From: Chlorella sorokiniana
Taxonomy: Eukaryota > Chlorophyta > Trebouxiophyceae > Chlorellales > Chlorellaceae
Direction: 5' to 3'
Length of the DNA stretch: 64,000 bases
NCBI GenBank assembly: GCA_025917655.1
Contig: CP084611.1
Coordinates: 434,001-498,000 of the forward strand
Below the pieces are notes generated by a model, which saw only the letters and a list, made by a program, of their open reading frames with translations, did not search any database and was not told where the DNA came from. Position numbers and translations under genes: made by a program. Every line of letters begins with the position of its first letter. Positions within the stretch are counted from its first letter, which is position 1. This document shows, one piece after another, positions 10,889-23,100 of this stretch.

Positions 10889-12652
10889 TCAGCTGGCAGT
10901 CTCGGCTGCAGCCCCCGCCTCCACATCCCCCGCTGCTGCTGCCGCTTTAGCAGCTGGCGCAGCCTCCTGCGCCGCAGTGCTGCCGGCTGCCGCCGCCGCA
11001 GCCGGGGCACAGATGCCGCGGAGCCGGCCTTCTTCATGCCCAGCCGTTCTTCCAACGCCTTGGCCCCCGCTCCCTGCAGGCAACCCGGTGGCGCGGCAGG
11101 GGTGCCAGCCACTCACACCCAGCGGCCTTGCTGCTGCTGAGGCAGCGCTCTGCAGCAAGGCCCGACCCGCCAGGCAACAACCCCCAAGCCCGGGTGGCGC
11201 ACCTGCGGCGCGCCGCATCGCTGTCCTCCGTGCCCGGCAGCACCGAGCCGCCCAGGCCGTAGTGATACGACGCCGGCTGCTGCTGCCCGCTCGACGCAGC
11301 CCCCAGGCCTGTCAGCCGCGTGCAGGCCGCCGACAGCTGGTCCACGGGTGGCTGCAGCGGCTGTGGAAAGAAGGAGGCCAAGCGGAACTCGTCTGACAGG
11401 TCGCCGCTGCGGGGGGGTGGGTGGGTGGGGGTGGGTGGGGGTGGGGGGGGTAAGTGTGTGTGGAGCGGGAAAGGAGCCACTCAAGCTGTGGTCAGGTAGG
11501 CGAGTCAATAGAGCCTGTGCGTGCTTGCATGACACCCCGTGCCGTGGACTGGCAATGCCATGTCACGAGCGGGCTGCCGCCCTTAATTGTGCGGCGGCGC
11601 CCGCGCCAGGCCAGGCCAGCGGCACCACCCACCGCACGCCGTTGCGCGTCTGCACAAAGCGCAGGTAGGCCCAGGCGAGGTAGGCGCCGCCCAGGGAGGA
11701 GGTGGCCACGCGCACGGCGCCGCCCAGCGCCAGCGAGGCGATCCCCGCCCCAGTACATACAGGCCCGGCAGGTGCTGCACTCGGGGTTTACGCAAAGAGG
11801 AGTCCGGTGAGGAGCAGGGCAGTGGCATGCAGGCATTCCCTCAAGCGCGGGGACCAGCGCCCACAGCAAAGCCCTGCTTGCAAAGTTCCTGCCAGTCAGC
11901 TTTTGCGCGCTGCCATGCCAGCGAGCGCGCTTCCTCTTCATGACCGCAAACAGAAAAGGTGGCTGCCACACAAGCAGCTGCGCCGCCCATATCGCTGCCC
12001 CGCTGCAAGCGCGCCCTTCAGCAGCGCAGGCCAGCAAGGGCGCCGCCGCACCTTTGCCCGAAACTTGAGTGCGCCCCCAGCAGCGCGACCTCGTTGTCCG
12101 GGATCAGCTGCTTGAGCGCCACCAACAGAGCGGCAAGCCCCGCCTCGAAGCCGCCCATGGGGCGGAACAGCATGTCGCCCGCATGGTCGGCCTTGGTGGG
12201 TGACTTTTTGGATGAGGCGGTGGCGTAATAGAGGGCGGTGACAACTGCCACGGTCAGGAACGATGCCAGCGATACCACTGCTGCCAGGTACTTGAGCAGT
12301 TCTCGGGAGCCGTAGATCGGCTCAACGATGCGTGCCAGGAAGAGCACGGCTGCTGCGTAGGCCAGCGACTGCGGCGGCAGGTTCACGAGGCGGCAGGTGA
12401 GTGCGGGCAAGCGGCGACAGCTGAGGGGCGCCCGGCTGCAAGGCGCTTGTAAGGCTGCATATCTCACAGTGAATATGTTGGGTTGCATGAAGGCGCAGGT
12501 CAGCAGGGTCCAGGGGCGGGGATAGCCCGGGCCGCGATCAGGCCCAGGGATTCGTGTAAGAACGGGGAGACCTGTGCCGCCAGGCCGCCCGCCACGATTG
12601 CCAAGGCCAATCCCTTGCCCACATTCGTGAAACCTTGCCAAGCCGCTGCCAT
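10889..12652 (-). CDS. TMEM115: TMEM115-like Golgi rhomboid-fold membrane protein
   Basis: Matches the TMEM115/plant rhomboid-related family, multi-pass Golgi proteins without protease residues that are linked to retrograde Golgi-to-ER traffic. Exons: 12468-12652 (start MAAAWQGFTNVGKGL), 12052-12368, 11633-11774, 11203-11406, 10889-11073, about 344 residues. Recognisable blocks in order are LIAARAIPAPWTLLTCAF, ARIVEPIYGSRELLKY, GGFEAGLAALLVALKQLIPD, HLPGLYVLGAGIASLALGG, AYLAWAYLRFVQ and GDLSDEFRLASFFPQPLQP, the family-typical start of the cytosolic tail. Exons 1, 2 and 3 are each one base short of the length their splice phases require, near 12530 (C run), 12080 (G run) and 11743 (G run). The tail needs further shifts at the 11203/11073 junction and near 11010. 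Confidence 0.87.
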
Positions 12653-13505
12653 TCTAATGCGCCCTGTGCAAGCGTGCTGTTGCGCTCGCCAAGGTGCGTG
12701 AGATGGATTTGTCAGCGATGCAATCAAACTGGGAAGCTCAGGTGCCAGATGCCGACGAGAAGTGCAGGAAACCTTGCAGCCCTTTCCACCCACCTGACGG
12801 CACCGCGGTGCACCGTTGATGCATCTGCACATTACCGCGGCTCATGAAGGAATGTGCGCAATATCATCATGCTGGGAAGAACCCCAACTTGTAGTGTGAA
12901 TGCAACAAGCTCGCAGGTTTGTTGGGTTGACAACACCACCACCGCACAATGCAAGCACGGACACTGCTGTTGGGCGCCGCATGGCACCAAGCAGGTCAGG
13001 ATAAGATGCAGGGGCACACAGGCGAGGCGAAAGGCAGGGAATCAAAGCATTTATTAGATAGATGCAAATTTGACAAAGAGCGAAAATTCTACCAAAAGGC
13101 GGGCACTGCGGCCTTCAGATGTACAGCAGCTTCAGCAATGGCACAACAGCTAGCAACGCGAGCGCATGGGCATAAGATACATCGCTACAGCGACATGCGC
13201 TTCTGGCATCTAGCGACTAGAAAACTCAAGTGTGGGAGCGAGGGCATGCAGCGGGCCTGCTCAAAACTGTGGTGATGGTGGGTAGAGTGTGATGGTTCTG
13301 CTTGCAGCCACTGGCAGGCACTTGCAGACGCTGCAGGCCTCCACAGGGCGAGTGCCGATCAAAGCAGCCATGGATCGCATGACGGCGGAAGGGGTCGGAA
13401 GCCACCGCCGAGGGTGCCCGGCCGCCTTGAGGCTTGCTGGCGCAAGCTTGCTGCCGCAGCAGCAGGGCCTCTGCTGCCAGGAGGGACCGCCAGCGCCTGC
13501 CGTCC
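12653..13505. other. Intergenic: TMEM115 promoter and methyltransferase 3' UTR
   Basis: No convincing coding sequence. AT content is higher than in the genes on either side (about 12840-13220). Both flanking genes are transcribed leftward, so this is the 3' UTR of the methyltransferase followed by the TMEM115 promoter and 5' UTR. Confidence 0.5.
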
Positions 13506-16500
13506 CTACACTCCAAACAGCGACTGAGCATGCACAGGCTTGATAACGGGGCGGCCAGGGTCCACCTGGCCCTGCATGTCCTTCTCCAGCACGTATACCT
13601 GCCGGCGACAGCAGTGGCAAGACTTAGGAGGAGCTAGAATAAAGTATGCCCATGAGCGTGGGCTCAAATGACGCCCGTGAGCGTAGGTTGAATTGAGGAG
13701 GTAAGGACAACGGTGAGGTGAGGGAGCCAGCGGGTCACATGGGGCAGATGCTCATGGCCGAGCTGCTCACCTTGTTTTCCAGCTGCAGCTCGAATGGGCG
13801 GCGCCCGTAGGTTTCCTCCACCAGCGCCCGAACCTCACTGTTGAACGCCTTGCGCTCGCCGCCTGCAGGCGCCCAGAGGGGAAGGGCAAAGGAAGCTCAG
13901 CGCAGGCGCGGCAGCAACCATCAAGACATGATAAAGCACAGGGCCAGGAGGGCACACAGGCATGTGGACTGGCGGGATGCACTTGAAGGCCCCTTGAGAA
14001 GGGGCAACGGGGTAACGGGGACTGGAGCACAGCAGGAGGCCGGCCAGCAGCAAGGTAAGCTCTTGACAACCAGCGCTGGCATGTCCCGCTTGTTGCTCAG
14101 TGCTCCGCGCACCCCGCATGTGTGAGCGCACAAAGGACATGCAGTCCAGGATGTCGAGCAGCGTGACGGCTGAGGGCAGGGGCAGGGGTTGGGCAGCACG
14201 GCGTACTCCTCCAGCCGGAAGCGTCCGCCTGGGGTGTGGGTGTGTGTGGGTTTGGGGTGTGGGGTGTGAGGCAGGGTGGAAGGGGGCGAAGGAACAGCGG
14301 GACGGAGAGGAAGGGTGCGGCAGGCCCGGGGTGAAGGTGCGAGGGGAGATCAGAAGCCCAGCTAACTGGGCTTCGCAAAATGCACTTGTGGGTGGGTGGG
14401 TGTGCTGGGGAGGGGGCTGGGAGGAAGGGGGGCCAGCAGACAGCTCAGGGGGCGGCAGCAGCAGCGCGCCGCACCGTGCTCCAACGTGTCCTTCCACTGC
14501 TCCAGGTCGCGCTGCTTTGAGTGGCGGCTGCATGGCCGAGGTGGAGCGACAGACAGCGGAATAGGCAGCTCGGATAGGGGGACGGGATCCCAGGCAGATT
14601 TGGACATGCAAACTTGGATCAGGTTGGTGTAGGGCATGCAGATGCGGTTAGGCTGCAGAGGCGGAATGCGGAGCTTTCGTTCCACCTCCCGGTGAAGGGG
14701 CGGGGGCGGCGCCAGCGGCGCTATATCCACCCAGCTACATGCCCTCCTTGGCCGACCGTGGCTCGGTGATGCCCTTGGCGTCACGAAGTAGACCACATCC
14801 GGCCTCTGCATGGCGTATGCACTCTGAGCAAGCATGCCAAGCTCTGGGTGAGACGCATCCCAACGGCAGTCCACTGTGGATTGCCCGCAAGATGCCTTTC
14901 ACCCAGAGCTTGGCGTGCTCGCTCAGAATGCATCCGCCATGCAGAGGCCGGACGTGGTCTACTTTGTGACGCCAAGGGCATCACCGAGCCGCGGTCGGCC
15001 AAGGAGGGCGTGCAGCAAGCCACGTTCTGCTGCTCTGCCGTCTGCCACACGTGCCCCACACCAGCCTGCCCCCAGGCTGCCTACAGCAGACTCGCTGACA
15101 GGGGGCTAACCGCAACACTGTGTCAGGTTCCGGGGCCCAGGAACCCCACACCCTGCTGCAGTACCACAAACCTTCGCATCCTCTGCGCGTGACACGCGCT
15201 TGCGCAAAACCAAGCACATGCCATGCATTCGCACCTGTAGTTTGGGTTGTACTTCTCGAACAGGTCCTCCAAGCGCCGGATGAACGGGTCGTTCAGGTTC
15301 CTGCACGCCACATCACAGCGCAGCACAGCCCTCAAAACAGCCCTACTGGTGCGTTGAGCCGTGCTTGTTTGAGGCATCAGGGACTGGTGATGCGGCTGTG
15401 TGCCGATGCAACGCTGCGGGCCCAGCCGGCCAGGCACCCTGCGCTCAGCAGGCATAGCGGGCATCGCGCCCGCCGGCACCCGCCTGTCGTTCCAAGCGGC
15501 CACCAGCTTGCCGCGGGGCTTGAGCAGGCGGTGGGCCTCGTCCAAGGCGCGGGGGTGTCCACCAGGTGCAGGCCGTGCAGGAAGGTGACCTGCGGGCAGG
15601 GTCCGGGAAGGTGCCGGTAGTCAGCGGTACTGTCGGGCACCACAAACTGCTCCAGTTGAGGGACAGCAAACCCCGAGTGCTGGTCAAAACCAAGACTGAA
15701 GCGGAGGCGGGAGGGAAGGGCAGCCTCGGTGCTGGATTGCGGAAGGAGCGCCGGCATGCGCGAGCTGATGACGCGGCCAAAAGCAGGGGAGCAGGAAAAC
15801 GGAGCTGGCGGTGGAAGGCTGCCTACAGCCTGCACAGACACCGACAGCCGCCCTTCCTGCCGCCACTCACCAAGTCTGCAGTGGTGTCCTGCAGCAAACT
15901 CTTCTCCACCTTGGCTGTCACCAGCTCTATGTGGGCGCCGTGCGCCTGTAGCAGCAAGCGGCAACGGCGGCGGCGGCCATTGCACGCGCGACCATAACTT
16001 TGCAAGCATGGGGGCTTGCAGGTGCAGGGCCTGCCGTCGCCTCCCGCTGGCGCTTTCAGGGAGGGCTGACCAGGCATGGCGGCAGGGGTGGCCCAGCGCA
16101 CACAGCGTGCCTGGGCGAAGCGGAAGGTGCGCGCCAGCAGCTGAGGGTCAGCTTCCACTCCAACAACGTGGAATCCCCTGATAGATGGGGATGACGGCAG
16201 GGCAGCGGGCGCCCGGGGGCGGGCGGGGGGTGTTGGGCCCATGGGCTGGCAGCAAGACACACCACCACAGGCGAAGCATGAGCAACGCAGCGCGACACTG
16301 CAGCCCTGACCCTTTTCCATCTGCTGGCCGCCTGCCAGCAATACACCGCCCACGCTTCCCGCCACTGCCTGCCCGCCCACCCACCTGCGCGCGAGCTCCA
16401 CGCCACCGCGCCCCTCGGCCCCAATCGCAATGTCCACACACACGGGGTGCGTGTGACGGGGCTCCGGGAAGCGTGACTCTATCTTCTCCCACAGGCCAGC

Positions 16501-17179
16501 GGGAAATGTGTTGCTGCAAGGGGGACTGGTCAAAGAAGGGTGACTGGCACGGCCTCTGGCTGGCCCGTGCTTTGCAGGCGCGGCAGGGGCCTCCAGCCAG
16601 AACTGCCAGCATGTGCACCGCATGGCGCCGCCAACTCCGGTTGAAGGGCAGCCTACCCCAGGCATGCCAGCCTCATCTGCCCCCCTCACTCACCGATATT
16701 GGCTGAGGACGTTCAGGAAGCGCTGGCTGGGATGGTGCGACTCAAAGATGGCTTCCTGCGCAGGAAAGCAGGGGAAGGCCAGGCAGGTGCGGCTCAGCAT
16801 CCAGAGATGCTTGGGTGGGTGGGGGGGGTCCCACGCGCACCTCTCCATGTCTCGTGGCAGGCGATGCCAGCTGCTCCTCCCTTCGCACTGCAGGAGCATG
16901 GCAGGTTGTCAGAAAAGAAAACGAGGAGCGCTCCAGGCAGAGCAGCGTGGCCGTCGCCCGCGTTGCTGGCGCCTGCACTGCCGTCCCACCGACACCCCTC
17001 CGACACCGCTTTTGCTGACCTGTATACCATTCTTTGACTTCTTGTTTGCCTGCAGGCTGGCGGAAGGCTGCCGACGTGACTTGACGGCTAAGCAGGACGG
17101 ACGCAGCGCCCAACAGAGGAGGTAGCTGTCGCCCTGCAATGGCCGCCGAGCCCAAATAGCTCGACAAGCACATTTGCAT
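13506..17179 (-). CDS. S-adenosylmethionine-dependent methyltransferase (class I)
   Basis: A class I methyltransferase of unknown substrate. Exons: 17020-17179, 16694-16755, 16385-16513, 16111-16177, 15871-15945, 15484-15589, 15235-15300, 14475-14734, 14113-14228, 13771-13862, 13506-13598, about 408 residues. Seen in order: a basic N-terminus that could be an organelle transit peptide, motif I region VCVDIAIGAEGRGGVELAR, post-I GFHVVGVEADPQLLA, TFLHGLHLVD, and motif III-like ALDEAHRLLKPRGKLVAAW. The C-terminus ends VKKA-free, as HAQSLFGV. Two introns start with GC (donors at 16110 and 15483). Single bases are missing near 15553 and 14190. The phase between the first two exons does not match, so the start is uncertain. 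The intron 14735-15234 contains a large inverted repeat. Confidence 0.78.
14733..15018. repeat. Long inverted repeat inside a methyltransferase intron
   Basis: Two arms of about 143 nt (14733-14875 and 14876-15018) are reverse complements with roughly 88% identity and no loop; the centre is at CACTGTGG. The left arm abuts the 3' splice site of the host intron (AG at 14735). Many arm differences are CG in one arm against TG/CA in the other, as expected from methylated-CpG decay. No transposase and no clear target duplication are visible. It could be a MITE or fold-back element, or a locus that makes hairpin RNA. Confidence 0.85.
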
Positions 17180-17388
17180 GATTGCAACCTTGGCTGGGGC
17201 GACGTGGCCCACGGGCCAAAGGTGAGAGGTCGTGCACGGAGGTCCACGGGATGACAAATGCTTCAAATCACTTGATATTGGTATCGGTATTGGGTTTCGA
17301 AGGCTCCGCACGAGGGGGTTGGGGTTGACGATGTACAACTGTACCTGTTTCAATTCTCTATACTGGTGAGCAAAGGGCACGGATCTGA

Positions 17389-18607
17389 GTGTATTCCAGC
17401 CACAATGCCCTAATGGACGAGGCTCTGCGTGATTCAGCCCACGAACCCTGCTGGCGGGAGCCCACAAAAACGCCCCAACCCCGTGCTGCTCCCTCAGGGA
17501 CCACGGTCACAGAACGCGATGTGCGGAAGTTTCTTGGCTTCTTCTGGCAGCTGAGCGAGGCAGTAACAGAAACTTACAGCGAAAGCAGCAGGATAGGAAA
17601 CCGGGGGTCGCTCACCCTGCATCTGCAGCGCGTCAAGAGGTTAGTGTGGCCATGCCGACTGCATAGCACCGCGGCCGCCGCTCCGCACATGCCCGCCGCA
17701 GGGGCCTGGCCGCACTGCCACGCTCCGCGCGCTCCCTGCCAGTGTCCCCTCGCCCAGCAGTGCCCGTCAGCATTGTCCCCACGTTTGAAGCCCCCTCAAC
17801 TCCTCGCCACCAATGCCTGCAAATGATCTGCGGCCCCCCTGAACCTGCGACTTGATGGGCCCCGCTGTCCGCCTCTCCATCGCTTGGAGCATGTGCAACG
17901 AGGGCGCCCCTGACCCGTCCCTCCCCGCAGGCGAACCACGCTGCGCGGCGGGCGTGTGACGGAGGACACCGTCACGGAGACGGCGGTGGTCCAGGACCAC
18001 CTGGGACAAGTGCACAGCGCCCGCGTGTCCACCTTCCGCGGCGGCCAGCTGGCGGAGGAGGCCGCGGCGCTCTACCTGCCCCCAGGCCTCTCCGCCCCCC
18101 AGCCAGCCTGGCAGCCCAACCCCCAGCACCGTCTCCTGCATGGGCCTCGCCGCGCTGCGCTGCAGCCGGGACAGCGCAGTGAGCGGCGGCAGCGCGGGCG
18201 GCGCAGGCAGCGCCACCCCGCCATGCGGCCCCGATGGCGGCACGCTGCAAGGCTGCCAGGTGGTGGGCTATTCTCTGCGCGGTGGCCGGACCACCTGGGG
18301 ACTGCTGCGGGATCCAGCGGCCCTCGGGCTGCCGCAGCAGCGGGCCGTCACGCGGACGTCATTCGAGTGCGTGCTCGCTCCGCGCTGGCAGGCGGCGCCT
18401 GCGTGCCCCACCTCCTCGGCCTCCACCCCCTTGTGCTCGTCGCAGCCGGGCGGTCACCCGCGGCGGTGCTGCCAGCAGGCCACCCGCCGCAGCATCCGCC
18501 CACGTCGTGCCCCCACAGGCGCTGTGCTCTGCCGGGCCGCTGCAGGCTGCCTCAGGCGAGGTGTTGCAGGCCCGGCCGTCTCGCTAACCCATGCTTCTGC
18601 CTCTTAA
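17389..18607 (+). CDS. Hypothetical protein, no family recognised
   Basis: Two exons joined by an intron 17640-17930 with donor GTTAGT and matching phase. The first ends FLGFFWQLSEAVTETY...LHLQRVKR and the second continues with TTLRGGRVTEDTVTETAVV and FRGGQLAEEAAALYLPPG. The frame must shift once near 18115-18125 to reach a second plausible stretch (TVSCMGLAALRCSRDSA; LQGCQVVGYSLRGG; WGLLRDPAALGLPQQ), ending at 18607. The alternation of short hydrophobic and charged segments suggests a beta-rich fold, but I cannot name it. The start is the first Met in frame. It is divergent from the methyltransferase gene with about 210 nt between. Confidence 0.5.
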
Positions 18608-19503
18608 CTGTGAACGCGATGCTGTCCAGTGCATTTTCTCGGTACACCACCCTGCACAACCCACAAGTGGCCTGTTGAAGGAGTCACTTGCTGCTCCCCC
18701 GTACAAGCACTGCCAGCGTGTACCCTCACCCTCCCATGTACATGCCGCCTCCAGCTTTTGTATTGGAGCTGCGCGGCAGCTACTCTATGCTTCTTCCGTG
18801 CGTCGGCTAACAAACGTGCCGACAGCCCTACCCCAGTACTCTCTACTCCCTGCATGCCCCGTATGCTGCCCTTTTTCCCTCGTGACAGCACAGCTCAGCG
18901 TTGCCACCCCTTGAAGCCTGCTACCCTGCCCCTTGCCAGAACAGCTTTGCCGCATCTTGCGCTGTGCTTGCAGCCGAAGTCAAAGGCGTATTGTTAACCA
19001 AGCACGCACCGAAACACCAAGAGGGAGGCAGAACTGCCTTGAGCAAAGAGAAAGGGAGGTGGCCGAGCGGCAGTCAGGCGGGCAGTGGTTGCGTCTTGTC
19101 TTGTATTCGTGCAAGACACCCGGTTTGTTGTTGTTGCAAGAGTGTGTGCGGATTGAGAGGGCCGAGATCATGCAAGCTTATTGGCGGGGCCTTCACTGTG
19201 TCGAGGAATTCGAGCAGCGCTTTCACAGTGTGCGCGCCACGTAGGTCACCCCCAATCCCCTTCTGCGGCGTGAACCAGCCCGCAGCGGCATCTCCGTGCA
19301 AGAAGACGAGGCATCAGGCACACCAAGCTGAGAGCCGGCACAGCCGCTGTTGTGCAGCTCCTTACAGCCTCATGCCTGCGCAGCATAGCATTAGTACACC
19401 CAATGCTGCCAAAAGCGTGCGGCAAGGCGGCAACACGAGACAAGGACGGGCAGGGAAGGGAGTGCAGGGCCAGCAAAGAGGGGGAGGATTGCCAGCAACA
19501 GAC
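18608..19503. other. Convergent 3' regions of the hypothetical gene and VPS10 gene
   Basis: No supported gene. It contains the 3' UTRs of the two convergent genes. A minus-strand TGTAA at 19366-19362 lies 140 nt past the VPS10 stop and is a likely poly(A) signal. A long plus-strand open frame starting at 18901 runs antisense into the VPS10 tail and was not called. Confidence 0.5.
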
Positions 19504-20105
19504 TCAGGCGGGTGGAAGCCTGGACGACTGGTGCACAGGCGGGGGAGAGGGCGGCACACAAAAAGGGGATGGGAGGGAGGGGAGGGGGCGAGCCGCCGCC
19601 ACGGCGAGGCCACAGCTGCAGCAATCAATTGGCACGATGTCACCGCCCGGGAAGAGCGGCGGCGAGCGGTGGTCCTCCGGGTCCACTTCGGCCAGCGGCT
19701 CAAAGTAGGCGGCCTCGGCGGCGCTGCGCTGGCTGGCGCCCGACAGCCTGGCGCGGGCCCAGTCCCAGGCGGCGATGACGCGGTCCAGCACAAACTCAAA
19801 CGCGACGGCGGCGGCCGCCACCACCGGCGCCGCCTTGTCGCGCAGCGACTCCTTCAGGTGGGGTGGCAGGCAGTGCGCCCACACCACGCCCGCCACCGTC
19901 ACCAGGATGCCTGGGGGAGGGAGGGAGGGAGGGATGGGGGTGCATGAGAATCATGAGGCCCAGCAAGATGAAACAAAACAAAAGAAGACTGCCTGCCAAG
20001 CCTTCTAGCGTGACTCTGTGCGCTCCGACCCACCAGTGACCAGCACAAAGAGGAAGAAGCTCTTCAGCCCCCCGCCGCCACCCTTGCTGTCTCCGCCGCT
20101 GCCGC

Positions 20106-20146
<41 letters not shown>

Positions 20147-23100
20147 GCGCCGCCCTTGCCGTCGGTGTCTGGGATGACGGCGGCCACGCCCGCGCACTGG
20201 TCGCCGTGCACCAGTCGGCGATTCGTGGAGCTCATTGCGTAGCCGCTATTGCGCATGGACTGCGAGGCGCAGCGGGGGCCAGGGCGGCGGGTGGATGCAG
20301 CAGCCGCAACGATGCACAACATCAGCTGACAGTTGTGAATAGTGCTGGCCCGGGGTCAGCGGGCAGCTGAGGGAGAAACCCCATGCGATGCACATGAACA
20401 GGGGCAGGAGGCTTGGGACAACCCACAGGTGTGAAGGACGCACGGCAGGCTGCTCAGGGCAGCACCCATCTCCCCTCTTTCCATCCCCCCTCAGCTGCCC
20501 TCCCCTCCCCGCAGCCTCACCGTGCATGAGGCGGTGGACAGGCTGGGCATCTTGGAGCACTCTGTGCCGTTGCGCTCGAAGCCGTACTCGCACTCTGCGG
20601 GTTGAGATGGTGGGGGCGGAGCCAGCTGGAGTTGAGGCAATGCGACCGCTGAAACCATTCGAGCGCTTCACAAAGCGTCACCTGGCGCCGGCCTGCCCAC
20701 CGCACGCCTGTGTGTCCCCACTAGCCAGGCCGCCAGCACACCCCACGCACCCGTGTCCACCAGTGTGCAGTTGCACAGCTCGCTGCGCGTGACGTTGAGC
20801 TTGTAGGATGGCGTGTTGAAGCAGGCGGCGTCGCGCTTGCGGCGCAGCATGTCGTAGCGCGCGCCCAGGAGGCAGGTGCCGGGGGAAGGCACCTGCCACT
20901 GCTCATAGTCGGCTGAGCCGGCGTCGGCATTGCAGTCCTGCCCGAGGGCCGGAAGGGCGGGGAGGGGGAGGTGAGTGGCAGGAAGCGGTTGGGCAACGAC
21001 ACATGCCACCCGATCTGGCCATATCAGGGGTGCCCAAGCGGCCGGTTGACACCCCAGCCTGGGCAGCTTCCCCGCCCGCGCACCGCACCATGCCCTCCCC
21101 ACGGCACGAACACACGCGCCACCCACCCGCCAGTCGCCCTGCATCAGCTCCTTGACGTCGATGCGGAACATCTTTGCGGGGGCGCGCCGCCGCCCGTCCA
21201 GCCGCACTGCGGCCGCGTCTGGCTCTTCACGCAGGCCTGGCCGTGAACGAGGAAGACGTGGCCGGCGCCCTTGGGGTCAACCCTGTGGGGCGCGGAGGAG
21301 GGGGTGGGATGGGGCAGGAAAGGACACCTGGCAAGCATTGCTGCGTGCAAACTGGGTAGTTGATGATGTTTTTGGCAACGTGGGCAATTGATGGTGGCAA
21401 TGGACCGACTGGGTGTGGGTAAAAGATGGGTTGCTGGCGGCAGCAGGCAGCCGGGCCGCAGCAGCCGGCTCACACGCAGCTGCCACCGCACCACTCCCTG
21501 TTTCCTCCCCGCCTTCACCCCCCACCCCCAAACGACCATCAAGCCATACCCTTCACCCCGCACCCCCGCTCACCTAATGTTGTCCACCGTCATGGCCTCT
21601 GGCAGGGCCACCTTGTGCCAGCAGCCGCCGTGGTCGGGTGATGAAGAGGGCGTCGGTGGGGCCCTCCAGCTTGTGGGGGCCATGGCAATAAGGCCGCCGG
21701 CGTTGCCAAACTCGTAGATGCCTGGCAGGGGCAGGGCGCAGGGGCGGGGTGGGGGTGGGGGTGGCGGCGGTGTGGCTGTAAGCGGATTGCAAAGGACCGT
21801 GGCAGAGGGAAGAAGGGGGAGGGCGGCAAAAAAAAAAAGGACGTGGGGAGGGTCAACAGCTGGGCTGCATCCCCTTGCCAGGCCCCTAGCAAGCCAAAGG
21901 GATGACAGCAAGGTAGCTGGATGTGGCCGCCCTCTCCGCGTCAGCAGGCAGGCCGGCAGGCAAGAGGGCGGCAGCGGCTGCGGCAGCACGCAGCATGCGG
22001 CGGCGCACCGACGTAGTCGGCCACATCCTCCCAGGTCAGGCCCGCGTCACGGGACACAAACGTGCAGCCGCCTGCACAGCATGAGCGGGCAAGGAGAGCA
22101 GGTGTGGCCAGGAGAGGGCAAGGGGCCATCGACACTACAAAAAGAGAGAACTGGGTGCAGCGGTTCCTTCCTTGGGCCGCGGGGGCACTTGTGCTGTGCT
22201 CCACAACAGCCCAAAGCCTGCCAGGCGACTGTATTTGCGCTGAAAAGGGCACAGCCTGGAGTGATGCAGCGCTCACCGCTGCGGAAGTCCAAGTGGGGGC
22301 CGACGTTGCCGGTGGCGATGACGAGGCCGGGCGCGCCCTCATGCGAGTAGAAGTTGGGGCGGGGGCCTGCACCAGGCGAGGCAGGCCAGGGGCGGTACTG
22401 TCCAGTACCATCCTGAACAGGTTCCGGTACGCAGCCACACAAGGGGGCCGACCAGCACGCTTTGCCGGCAGACGCAGCGGCGGGGCGGCAACAAAACAGC
22501 AGCGGCTGATGGCCGTTGCCAGCGCCACGGCAGCGCGCCGCACCTTCGGGGGCGAACCAGCTGGTGGGTCCATGCAGGTGCAGGCGGCACTGCTCGGGCG
22601 GCGCCCGGCTTGCAGGCGTTGCAGGAGCCAAAGCGGAATGAGGCGGGGGCGCGAGCGGGCGCCAGTCGGCGCCGCCGTTGAGCGAGATGCGAGTCTGCAG
22701 GAAGTCGGTGGGCGAGGCCCTGGAGGCGCCCATCCCAGCCTCATCCACCTGGTTGGCGATGTACATGCCCTTCGGAAATAAAAAGAAAGAAAGAAATGAA
22801 GAACAGGACCTCAGCCTGAGTCACAACGTGCATTTGCCCAAAAGCCCTGAACTGCTTTGCCCACATACATCGGCTCGCCGGCACCCCGGGGATGCGCAGC
22901 GCTAAAGCGGCGCTCGGGCGGCAGCCAAAGGCTGGTCAGTAGGCTCCTGAGCCGCTGCGTCTGCCAGCGCTGGGCAGCAAGGCATGCGTAGAGGGCGGCG
23001 CCTCACCGGGATGGCTTCCACCCTGGAGAAGTCGGTGATGAACTCGCGGCGGTACACGCTGCGCAGGCTGCGATCCGGAGCGGGTGCGGTACAGCGGGCG

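Noticed and set aside
14733-15018. Short open frames on both strands with similar translations
   Set aside because: They are the two arms of the inverted repeat read on opposite strands, not a gene pair.
18901-19947. Plus-strand open frame of 348 codons
   Set aside because: It is antisense to the VPS10 membrane span and tail, which are well supported; high GC creates long shadow frames.
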